Below, one piece after another: positions 11,746 through 18,749 of a DNA stretch of 64,000 nucleotides; the stretch's first letter is position 1, and the number at the start of each line of letters is the position of its first letter. The notes under the pieces are model-generated. The model was not told the DNA's origin, searched no databases, and saw only the letters and a program-made list of their open reading frames with translations. The stretch comes from a virus. The stretch lies in the IMG/VR virus record IMGVR_UViG_3300046804_003503, positions 1-64,000 of that record; one strand, written 5' to 3'. The translations under genes and the position numbers were made by a program.

Positions 11746-11806
11746 TAGCAAATGCCATGCCAAAACTCTTAAACAGTAGATCGTGTCGATCATATGATTA
11801 TCGTCG

Positions 11807-11852
11807 TAAGTCTATATGTAGTAAGGGTTTACGGCGAACGCGGCCCACCCCT
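11807..11852 (-). repeat. Tri-palindrome boundary element, copy H (right arm absent)
   Basis: Left arm 11807-11833 and core CGAACGCGGCCCACCCC from 11835, then the sequence departs from the repeat. It marks the right limit of the element family, at the strand switch. Confidence 0.65.
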
Positions 11853-12034
11853 ATCTACTAATGTTAAAATGGGTATACTGGGGGGTTTTACTTTATATCG
11901 CTCATCGTGTCAAACTGCTAGAAAGTGCCGGGGTAGTTCTTACACAATTCCCATTATATTTATTAATGTATTACCCAATCCCTCCCCATCGCCCCTTTAT
12001 GAATCATGTGATTCTGCTAAAATATCGTTATGCG

Positions 12035-12044
12035 GTGTATAATG
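12035..12044 (+). promoter_or_regulatory. Candidate late promoter GTGTATAATG
   Basis: GTGTATAATG lies 28 bp before the first rightward gene. No -35 box is visible. One of seven similar motifs in front of right-arm genes. Confidence 0.5.
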
Positions 12045-12062
12045 ATATATAGGAGATACTTT

Positions 12063-12236
12063 ATGAAAACTAAACAAACAATTGAAACACAATTGGAATG
12101 TCGCGCCGTTGCATCTTTGTGCGATCAAATAGAATCTGATTTGCTCAAAGAAGACAAATCTTTAGCCTCGTTATTAAGCGACAAGGATACCGCACATAGC
12201 GAGGATAATAATGACAAAACCAAATCTAGCGATTGA
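12063..12236 (+). CDS. Hypothetical protein, 57 aa
   Basis: A 57-residue polar protein beginning MKTKQTIETQLECRAVASLC, with an acidic Lys/Asp/Ser-rich tail; probably helical then disordered. AGGAG lies about ten bases before the ATG at 12063. Its end overlaps the following gene by 26 bases. It is the first gene of the rightward transcription unit. Family not recognised. Confidence 0.65.
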   Translation: MKTKQTIETQLECRAVASLCDQIESDLLKEDKSLASLLSDKDTAHSEDNNDKTKSSD

Positions 12237-12993
12237 AACATTTTCATTTAGTGAAAATAATGCTGATATTTTGCTTATTGGTATTGATAACATAGACAAG
12301 GCCAACATATACTTCTCTGAAGCTCATTACTATAAGTATATTACTGATAATAACTCTGTAAAGAATGTTATGGGGATCGGCCCCGAAAATAAGTTCTTTT
12401 ACAAAATTGCTGCTTATAAAGACAACAATCTTGTTTCTTATGAATATGGCGTTGGATACGCATATGATCTTGATGGCAGCACTTACTTCAAGCGTGAAAC
12501 ACCCATGCTATATGGTAAAAACGAAAATCACCAACGAGTGTTACAAAATAGTCAGTCACGGTTTTACTCTCCACCCGGAGCGATCAATATAATTACATCT
12601 GAAATTCCACCAAATAATACTGCTTTATATTTTGAAAAAAATTCTATTCTAGCATCTAAAGATGCATTTTTACCACATCCAATCAAAATTCTTGATAATT
12701 CTTTTTTAGCTCGCGTTTCTGAAGATGATTTATCTAGCTTATCATTTGATAGCAAAGACTTTAGCGATATTGTTGTAACTGCCCTAACGAAGTATACTAA
12801 ACAGCTTGCGCTAAAGTGTAGCAAACTAAACGCCAACAAGTTGGCGGTAAAGCAGTTACAGTTAGAGTCTAGTGATGGCGCTGGTGCTAAAGCTGGTACT
12901 TTTGTATATGATAATGAAACTGATACTGTAAAGTTTTATAATGGAAATAGATGGAGAACCCTAAAGTGGGCAGACGAAGAAAACCCGGAATGA
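12211..12993 (+). CDS. Putative virion protein with fibre-type C-terminus, 260 aa
   Basis: 260 residues, mixed composition. The C-terminal segment AGTFVYDNETDTVKFYNG with NRWRTLKW is the pattern seen at the tip or foot of many phage fibre proteins (a short beta unit with DTVKFYNG and a closing aromatic). The N-terminal two thirds are not recognised. GCGAGGATAATA precedes the ATG. Coupled by ATGA to the sigma-like gene downstream. A virion role is inferred from the C-terminus only. Confidence 0.6.
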   Translation: MTKPNLAIETFSFSENNADILLIGIDNIDKANIYFSEAHYYKYITDNNSVKNVMGIGPENKFFYKIAAYKDNNLVSYEYGVGYAYDLDGSTYFKRETPMLYGKNENHQRVLQNSQSRFYSPPGAINIITSEIPPNNTALYFEKNSILASKDAFLPHPIKILDNSFLARVSEDDLSSLSFDSKDFSDIVVTALTKYTKQLALKCSKLNANKLAVKQLQLESSDGAGAKAGTFVYDNETDTVKFYNGNRWRTLKWADEENPE

Positions 12994-13478
12994 AAATTCC
13001 AAAAAATATGTCAGAAGAAGAGGTGATTGATCAGATTAACATTGTCGTTAATAGGATGTCGGCAAGATATACCTTCCATGGTTATGACGTTAACGATATA
13101 AAACAAGAGGCATTTATTATTTGCATGGACGCTATGGAACGATATGATCAAAACCGCCCACTTGAAAATTTTCTAGCAGTTCACTTATCTAACAGGCTCA
13201 AGAACTTCGTTCGCGATAACTTCTACGTTAAAGGTGAAGAAGAAAAAAAGCGAATTCTTAAACCAAGTAGTTTATCTAATGAAGACTTAATTCTTACAGA
13301 AGAGCCGGTATATGATAATAGTCTTGATGCTAAAAGTATACAATCTATTGTTGATCACAAATTACCATCAGAATACCGCGCCGACTATCTAAAAATCATC
13401 AACGATGTTTATGTTCCTAAAAAGAGAAGAGAAGAAATCATTGCAACAATTAAGGAGTTGTTAGATGAAGAAGGGTAG
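12990..13478 (+). CDS. Sigma-factor-like protein (region 2), 162 aa
   Basis: A compact protein whose first half reads like sigma-70 region 2: DIKQEAFIICMDAMERYDQN (residues 36-55), the -10-recognition and core-binding helix pattern, then LENFLAVHLSNRLKNFVRDN with the aromatic-basic face that melts DNA. The tail holds a possible short second helix set (KKRREEIIATIKELL) instead of a full region 4. Phage late sigma factors such as T4 gp55 are likewise short and lack -35 recognition. An in-frame ATG at 12951 exists, but the ATGA overlap at 12990 is the more usual start. It may direct polymerase to the GTGTATA motifs; that link is inferred. Confidence 0.7.
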   Translation: MKIPKNMSEEEVIDQINIVVNRMSARYTFHGYDVNDIKQEAFIICMDAMERYDQNRPLENFLAVHLSNRLKNFVRDNFYVKGEEEKKRILKPSSLSNEDLILTEEPVYDNSLDAKSIQSIVDHKLPSEYRADYLKIINDVYVPKKRREEIIATIKELLDEEG

Positions 13479-14250
13479 AATCTCCAAAGAAGAGGAACGT
13501 ATAATCGGTCGCCTTATCGATCATGTTACCGTAGAAGATATAGCCAAGCAGCTTGACCGCGACGTTGAGAGCATAGATAGCTTCGTTAAACGCAAATTTA
13601 AGTTTGGATTATCTAATGAAGAAGCCGCCGCGTTCTCTCTAGAAGATCGCCCCTACTGGATTGAACTAGAGAATCAATTTACTCCATCAGAGTTAGAACT
13701 TTTTAAGTATCACTGGTCGCGCATAATTTCACAGTTCAAAGATGATGTATTTCCCACAGAAGAACTACAGGTCGTGGATGTTATAAAGCTAGAAATACTT
13801 ATGAACCGCTGCTTAAAAAGTAATAAGGATAACCTTAACGAGATGACCACTCTTGAAAAGTTACTTTCAGACGAGCGCGCCGTCGATAAGGACCAACGCG
13901 ACCACGATTACGTTCTTAATCTTGAGCGCCAACTTGCGTCATTGCGGGCATCCCAAGAAGCTCTTAACAGGGATTACCGTGAGCTTCAAACAAAGAAGGC
14001 AGCTATTCTACGCGAAATGAAAGGAACCCGCGAACAGCGTATTAAGCGACTAGAAGATAGCAAGCAAAGCTTTACGGCATGGGTAGCTAACTTAATGCAA
14101 GATCCAGAAACGCTGAAGCGTTATGGTATTGAAATGGAGAAAATGAGACTAGCTATGCTAAAAGAAAAGGAACGCTTGAGCGCGTTCCATAAGTATGAGG
14201 ATGGACAAATTGATCAACCTTTCCTTACCCCAGACACTGTGATAGAATGA
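13465..14250 (+). CDS. Terminase-small-subunit-like HTH protein, 261 aa
   Basis: The N-terminal 55 residues form a helix-turn-helix candidate (EERIIGRLIDHVTVEDIAKQ then LDRDVESIDSFVKRKF), followed by a globular middle and a long coiled coil (about residues 140-200: LERQLASLRASQEALNRDYR). DNA-recognition HTH plus an oligomerising helical body is the layout of phage small terminase subunits, and the gene lies a few genes upstream of terL. No direct family match is claimed. AAGGAG lies about a dozen bases upstream, and its start overlaps the sigma-like gene by 14 bases. Confidence 0.55.
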   Translation: MKKGRISKEEERIIGRLIDHVTVEDIAKQLDRDVESIDSFVKRKFKFGLSNEEAAAFSLEDRPYWIELENQFTPSELELFKYHWSRIISQFKDDVFPTEELQVVDVIKLEILMNRCLKSNKDNLNEMTTLEKLLSDERAVDKDQRDHDYVLNLERQLASLRASQEALNRDYRELQTKKAAILREMKGTREQRIKRLEDSKQSFTAWVANLMQDPETLKRYGIEMEKMRLAMLKEKERLSAFHKYEDGQIDQPFLTPDTVIE

Positions 14251-14984
14251 AACCTATATCATGTAAATGTATAACTTACGGTCGCGTAGATACACTTGAA
14301 GAGTCTCTTTATTCTTTTTTAATACAAGAATATAAAGGCAATTCTGAGCTAATAATAGTTAATGATTATCCATTGCAAACTTTACATTTTGATCATCCTA
14401 GAGTAAAAATTTATAATATGGATTATACTTTTGATACTATAGGATCAAAGGAAAATTTTGCGGTATCTAAATGTTCATATGATATAATAGCAGTTTGGGA
14501 TGATGATGATATAGCTATGCCAAATCATCTTGATAATATCAATAAATTTTTTGTAGATGATTCTGATTTACTACATTGGCAACGCGGTGTGTTATTTAAC
14601 AATGGAGAAATTTCTTCAATTTCAAGCCTAGGAAACTCTGGTATAGTATTTAGTAAAAAAATATGGTCTAAACTTGGTGGCTATCCATTAGAAAATGCTG
14701 GTCACGATATGACATTCGTAATTAAGATTAAACATTCTTCTAATAATATTGTACTTGCTTCCCCGCAAAATAACGAAGTTAGTTGGTTCTATTATTGGGC
14801 AAATAGAAGTTATCATATGAGCGGAATGGGAACTGACACTCCAGATCGTCCAAATATAATACAAAGACATTCAGAACATATAGATAATTTACGCAAAGAT
14901 GGTAAAATACCAACCGGACACATATATTTACAGCCTAAGTGGAACAAAAATTACAAAAAATTGTTATTAAATTATGTTAATTGA
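14247..14984 (+). CDS. Family 2-type glycosyltransferase, 245 aa
   Basis: A GT-A fold enzyme: N-terminal CITYGRVDTLEESLYSFLIQ is the usual nucleotide-sugar strand-helix, and IIAVWDDDDIAMPNHLDNIN (from about residue 80) holds the DxD metal site. Around residue 150 GYPLENAGHDMTF resembles the acceptor-side ED/HD motif of family 2. Substrate unknown. First of four carbohydrate genes sitting inside the packaging module. It is very AT-rich, and its ATG overlaps the stop of the preceding gene, so it is built into the operon. Confidence 0.8.
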   Translation: MKPISCKCITYGRVDTLEESLYSFLIQEYKGNSELIIVNDYPLQTLHFDHPRVKIYNMDYTFDTIGSKENFAVSKCSYDIIAVWDDDDIAMPNHLDNINKFFVDDSDLLHWQRGVLFNNGEISSISSLGNSGIVFSKKIWSKLGGYPLENAGHDMTFVIKIKHSSNNIVLASPQNNEVSWFYYWANRSYHMSGMGTDTPDRPNIIQRHSEHIDNLRKDGKIPTGHIYLQPKWNKNYKKLLLNYVN

Positions 14985-15540
14985 CTTCATAATACCCACA
15001 TACAATAGAAATATACAATTAAATTGTATGTTACAGTCATTATTATGCCAAACAATTTCAGATTGGAGTGCTAATATAATAATTGATAATCCAGATGACT
15101 CATCAATCGTTGATTTAGTAAAATCATTTTCTGATCCAAGAATTAGATATTATAAGTTGGATCAAAGATATAACGATTTTGGTCACACGCCTAGAAATAT
15201 TGGTAAACAAATTAGTAACTCAAAATATATAATCATGACAGGCGATGACAATTATTATGTTCCTACGACGGTCTATGAACTATCTCTTTTATCTGAACAA
15301 AACGCCGGAATGATATATTGGGACATGATTCACTCTCATTATGATTATAAATATTTTCAATGTTCACCTTTCCTTAATAGGATAGACATGGGATCATTTG
15401 CAACCCGCTCCGATCTTGCACATCAAATTAATCTTGGAAGTGAATATGCCGCTGACGGATTGTTTGTAGAAAAATTTAAAACCTTATTTCCATATGAACA
15501 AATTTTATATATTCCTAAAGTATTATTTGTACATAACTAA
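14974..15540 (+). CDS. Second family 2-type glycosyltransferase, 188 aa
   Basis: Opens MLIDFIIPTYNRNIQLNCML, the classic family 2 start, with a metal-site equivalent at YIIMTGDDNYYVP (residues about 85-97) and an FGHTPRNIG segment between. At 188 residues it is a minimal GT-A domain. Overlaps the previous glycosyltransferase by 11 bases. Probably acts in series with it; donor and acceptor unknown. Confidence 0.8.
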   Translation: MLIDFIIPTYNRNIQLNCMLQSLLCQTISDWSANIIIDNPDDSSIVDLVKSFSDPRIRYYKLDQRYNDFGHTPRNIGKQISNSKYIIMTGDDNYYVPTTVYELSLLSEQNAGMIYWDMIHSHYDYKYFQCSPFLNRIDMGSFATRSDLAHQINLGSEYAADGLFVEKFKTLFPYEQILYIPKVLFVHN

Positions 15541-15552
15541 TTTATTTAAATC

Positions 15553-16080
15553 ATGAAACTATCAGAACAATACAAATTAAAAAATTACAATACAGATAAA
15601 AATACAGATCACTCCTATATAGATTACTTGTATAATGATATAACTGATCAAAATTATACAGATATTCTTGAGATCGGAGCTTTCAATGGTGGAAGTGCTT
15701 TACTCTGGCAAGACTACTTTATTAATGCTAATATAGATATTTTAGATATTAATGAATGTCAAGCAATAAAAAATCAACCTAGAATCAATCATATAGTTGG
15801 CAATGCATATTCTGACGAGTTAATAAAAAATCTTAGAACATATGATCTCATAATAGATGACGGCCCCCACACTCTAGAGAGTATGATCTATTTTATAGAC
15901 AACTATACTAAATTACTAAAAATAAATGGTACATGCGTTATAGAAGATATTCAGACTATAAATTGGTTTAATATTCTAATAGCTAGGATACCAAATAATT
16001 GTTTTTTTCAAATAGTTGATTTAAGAAATATTAAAAATAGATATGATGATTTAGTTTTGATCATTAGGAGAATAAAATGA
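15553..16080 (+). CDS. SAM-dependent methyltransferase, 175 aa
   Basis: Class I methyltransferase of the type that modifies sugars or small hydroxylated acceptors (Methyltransf_24/CmcI-like). Motif I is ILEIGAFNGGSALLWQDYF (residues 38-56), an acidic ribose-binding position follows in IDILDINE, and LIIDDGPHTLESMIYFI (about 98-114) is the family's catalytic loop. Set between glycosyltransferases and a GDP-mannose dehydratase, so an O-methylated sugar is a reasonable product; this is inference. Confidence 0.75.
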   Translation: MKLSEQYKLKNYNTDKNTDHSYIDYLYNDITDQNYTDILEIGAFNGGSALLWQDYFINANIDILDINECQAIKNQPRINHIVGNAYSDELIKNLRTYDLIIDDGPHTLESMIYFIDNYTKLLKINGTCVIEDIQTINWFNILIARIPNNCFFQIVDLRNIKNRYDDLVLIIRRIK

Positions 16081-17165
16081 AAGCAATAATATTTGGAATA
16101 ACTGGACAGGACGGAAGCCATCTTGCTGATTTACTTTTAGATAAAGACTACGAAGTAATCGGAGTTAGCAGAAGGTCTAGCGTTGACAATACAAAAAGAA
16201 TAAAACATATATTAACTCATCCTAAATTCAAACTGGAAGAGGGCGACATAACAGATGCTAGTAGCGTAAATAATATTTTTAGAAATAACGAGGATGTAGA
16301 TGAAATCTATAATCTAGCGGCCCAATCGCATGTGGGAACATCTTTCACTCAGCCGTCCCTGACTTGGGATATAACTGGCAAAGGCTGTCTTAATTTGTTG
16401 CAATCTATAGTTGACTTAGAGCTTCTTGGTGCTAAATTTTATCAAGCATCTTCCAGTGAGATGTTTGGTAAATCTTATGATATTGATGACAACGGCATAA
16501 AATATCAAGACGAAAATACTAGATTCTTACCACAATCTCCATACGCTGTTGCTAAAGTAGCATCTCATTATGCTGTACGCTTGTATCGCGAAGCTTATGG
16601 TATACATGGAAGTTGCGGAATATTATTTAATCATGAAGGTCCAAGGAGAGGCGACCACTTTGTTACCAAAAAGGTAGTAAATTGGGTTGTTAATTTTCAT
16701 AACTGGTTAGAACAAAATAATTTTAATATTTCTCATTTATGTTACTCTGAATCCGAAATCTTTGGACTATATGATAAAAAATTCCCCAAATTAATGCTTG
16801 GTAATTTAGACGCATGTAGGGATTGGGGATATGCTGGAGATTACGTTGAAGCCATGTGGCTAATGCTACAACAGGGAGAACCAGATGATTATGTCATATG
16901 TACAGAAAATACATATTCAATTAAGGATCTTTTGGATGTGTCTTTTGGATATTTTGGTACAGATTGGGTTAATTTTGTAGGAATAGATCAAAAATTTTAT
17001 AGACCAGCAGAAGTAGACTACCTAAGAGGAAGGTCAACAAAAGCAAAACAAAAATTGGGATGGAATCCAAAATATGACTTAAATAGTCTTATTAAATTAA
17101 TGATAGATGAGAAAATCAATGAAAACTTACAGAATAATGTTGGATATATCCAATGTGTTCACTAA
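16077..17165 (+). CDS. gmd: GDP-mannose 4,6-dehydratase
   Basis: Extended short-chain dehydratase converting GDP-mannose to GDP-4-keto-6-deoxymannose, the precursor of fucose, rhamnose and related sugars. Visible: NAD-binding GITGQDG (residues 7-13), the catalytic set S126, E128, Tyr156 and Lys160 (SSSEMFG and SPYAVAKVASHYAV), and the family motif LFNHEGPRRG. Length (362) matches bacterial Gmd. Encoded with two glycosyltransferases and a methyltransferase, it probably makes a donor for a deoxysugar used by them. ATGA overlap with the gene before. Confidence 0.92.
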   Translation: MKAIIFGITGQDGSHLADLLLDKDYEVIGVSRRSSVDNTKRIKHILTHPKFKLEEGDITDASSVNNIFRNNEDVDEIYNLAAQSHVGTSFTQPSLTWDITGKGCLNLLQSIVDLELLGAKFYQASSSEMFGKSYDIDDNGIKYQDENTRFLPQSPYAVAKVASHYAVRLYREAYGIHGSCGILFNHEGPRRGDHFVTKKVVNWVVNFHNWLEQNNFNISHLCYSESEIFGLYDKKFPKLMLGNLDACRDWGYAGDYVEAMWLMLQQGEPDDYVICTENTYSIKDLLDVSFGYFGTDWVNFVGIDQKFYRPAEVDYLRGRSTKAKQKLGWNPKYDLNSLIKLMIDEKINENLQNNVGYIQCVH

Positions 17166-17367
17166 AATAAGACATCTAATTCTTAGATCGTATAATAGCC
17201 CCTTTCCAACAGTTTTTATTAATGCAAAAGATCCAGATGAAGCATGTTTTGAAGTACTAAACGATTTAATCAATATTATTATGAAGCAAAATACATCTAT
17301 AGAAATGAGAATTATTTGTAGAGAAATACGTCGCAAGTCTAGAATAGATAAGATATATTTATTATGA
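17137..17367 (+). CDS. Hypothetical basic protein, 76 aa
   Basis: A small basic protein, MLDISNVFTKIRHLILRSYN then a PFPTVFINAKDPDEACFEV stretch and a basic C-terminus. The start is uncertain: in-frame ATGs at 17107 and 17119 also lie inside gmd and none has a good ribosome site; 17137 gives the least overlap. Coupled to the HNH gene by an ATGA-type overlap. Function unknown. Confidence 0.55.
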   Translation: MLDISNVFTKIRHLILRSYNSPFPTVFINAKDPDEACFEVLNDLINIIMKQNTSIEMRIICREIRRKSRIDKIYLL

Positions 17368-17618
17368 AAAGAAATTATGATGATCCAGCATATAAAGAAT
17401 TTAGAAAATGTGTTCTTAAACGTGACAAGTATAAATGCATGATGTGTAAAAACAAAACACAATTACAAGTACATCACATAAAAAAGTGGTCTAGAGCTAG
17501 CGCCTTAAGATATGAAGTATCTAATGGAATAACATTATGTAAAAAATGCCATGATCGCATAAAAGGTTATGAACATCAATATGAACATTTTTTCAGAGTA
17601 TTAATAGATGAGCTATAA
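17364..17618 (+). CDS. HNH endonuclease, 84 aa
   Basis: A minimal HNH nuclease: zinc knuckle CMMC (Cys25, Cys28), QVHHIKKW with the catalytic His pair (37-38), Asn54 in SNGITLC, and a second knuckle CKKCH (59-63). No extra DNA-binding domain. HNH proteins near terminase genes often help packaging or cleavage in phages of this type; free-standing homing is the alternative. It sits directly before the ERCC4 nuclease, two genes upstream of the protease and terL. Confidence 0.88.
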   Translation: MKRNYDDPAYKEFRKCVLKRDKYKCMMCKNKTQLQVHHIKKWSRASALRYEVSNGITLCKKCHDRIKGYEHQYEHFFRVLIDEL

Positions 17619-18108
17619 AGTTGCCCCGCCATTTACTGTCATAAAAGACACAAGAGAACAAGATGGCTATTTTTTTAGCGCATTTAATACTTGCGCTGGA
17701 ATGATAGAAGAAAAATTAGACACCGGGGATTATTCTATACAAGGTATGGAAGATAAAATATGTATAGAACGTAAAGGATGCGTAGAAGAATTAGCAGTTA
17801 ATCTTGGTCAAAAAAAACATGCTTTTCTTGCAGAAATAGAACGAATGGAATCGTTTCCGCATAAGTTTATAGTACTAGAATTTTCTTTAGAAGATTTGAT
17901 TAAATTTCCAGATGAAACTCGTATACCAGTAAAAAACAAATCTGCTCTAAAAATAACTGGAAAATACATGCTTAAATGTTTATTTGAATTTCAATTGTAT
18001 AATAATATTCAAATTCTCTTCTGTGGCAATAAATATAATGCATTTTTAGCTGTTAGTAGCATCCTAAAACGAGTGAACGAAATGTACACTATAGGGAGGA
18101 AAAAATGA
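17608..18108 (+). CDS. ERCC4-type nuclease, 166 aa
   Basis: Contains the ERCC4/XPF-type nuclease signature: VIKDTREQDG near the N-terminus, KLDTGDYSI (residues 36-44) and the metal-binding IERK (about 53-56), in the order D...GD...ERK. Only the nuclease domain is present, with no helix-hairpin-helix. Such proteins act on branched DNA; in phages they may resolve replication or packaging intermediates. It overlaps the HNH gene by 11 bases and the protease gene by four. Confidence 0.85.
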   Translation: MSYKVAPPFTVIKDTREQDGYFFSAFNTCAGMIEEKLDTGDYSIQGMEDKICIERKGCVEELAVNLGQKKHAFLAEIERMESFPHKFIVLEFSLEDLIKFPDETRIPVKNKSALKITGKYMLKCLFEFQLYNNIQILFCGNKYNAFLAVSSILKRVNEMYTIGRKK

Positions 18109-18749
18109 TGGCTGAACCAGAGTTACTGAAAGATTTTCATGATTATGGGGCTAATATAGCCACAAGAGAAATATTCTTACACAATCACTATCACGCAGAA
18201 GATAATCAAAATCCCGGCGTAGAATATCGTATGTCTAATACCTTTATCAAAAATTTAAGAGCTTTGGATATGCGCAGCAATGCAAATATAACTATTCATT
18301 GCCACAGCATTGGCGGTGAGTGGTCTGACGGTATGGCAATTTACGATGCTATCCAAATGTGTAGATCATATGTCACTATCATTATATACGGCCAAGCTGA
18401 ATCTATGAGCAGTATTTTTATGCAAGCCGCAGATTATCGTTATATGACTCCAAATGCGCATTTTATGAGTCACTATGGGTCTTCAGATATAAATACTGAT
18501 TATCTCAGTGCCATGAATCAAGCCGATTACGAGCGCAAAACTGCTGATGCCATGTTTAACATATATGCTAATAGATGTGTAGAAGGAAAATTCTTCTATG
18601 AAAAATTTGGAAAAAAACCAAGTGTTAAACAAGTTCGTCAATATTTAATTCGCAAATTAAAATCTGGCGATTGGTATCTTAATGCTGAAGAAGCTGTATA
18701 TTACGGTTTTGCAGACTCCATACTTCGCAATTGGCATTTCACTGAATGA
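18105..18749 (+). CDS. ClpP-like (S14) serine protease, 214 aa
   Basis: A ClpP-fold protease: NITIHCHSIGGEWSDGMAIY resembles the ClpP N-terminal crossover, catalytic Ser100 lies in YGQAESMSSIF, and His123 in NAHFMSHYGS; an Asp in GDWYLNAEEAVYYGF (about 189) can complete the triad. Phage S14 enzymes usually mature the prohead. Here a second, assemblin-type candidate is encoded at 31766, so the division of labour is unclear. AGGGAGG precedes the ATG, which overlaps the ERCC4 stop. TerL follows at once. Confidence 0.82.
   Translation: MMAEPELLKDFHDYGANIATREIFLHNHYHAEDNQNPGVEYRMSNTFIKNLRALDMRSNANITIHCHSIGGEWSDGMAIYDAIQMCRSYVTIIIYGQAESMSSIFMQAADYRYMTPNAHFMSHYGSSDINTDYLSAMNQADYERKTADAMFNIYANRCVEGKFFYEKFGKKPSVKQVRQYLIRKLKSGDWYLNAEEAVYYGFADSILRNWHFTE

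Larger units (their letters stand above)
11590..12062. other. Divergent intergenic region at the strand switch
   Basis: 473 bp between leftward and rightward gene sets with no gene of its own. From left to right: the minus-strand promoter 11631-11658; an AATCTTTC / GAAAGATT hairpin (11663-11688); the dyad 11692-11745; a further GCAAATGCCATGCCAAAA motif (11748-11765); a GTCGATCATATGATTA palindrome; truncated repeat copy H; about 170 bp of plain AT-rich sequence; and the GTGTATAATG motif before the gene at 12063. Confidence 0.65.
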
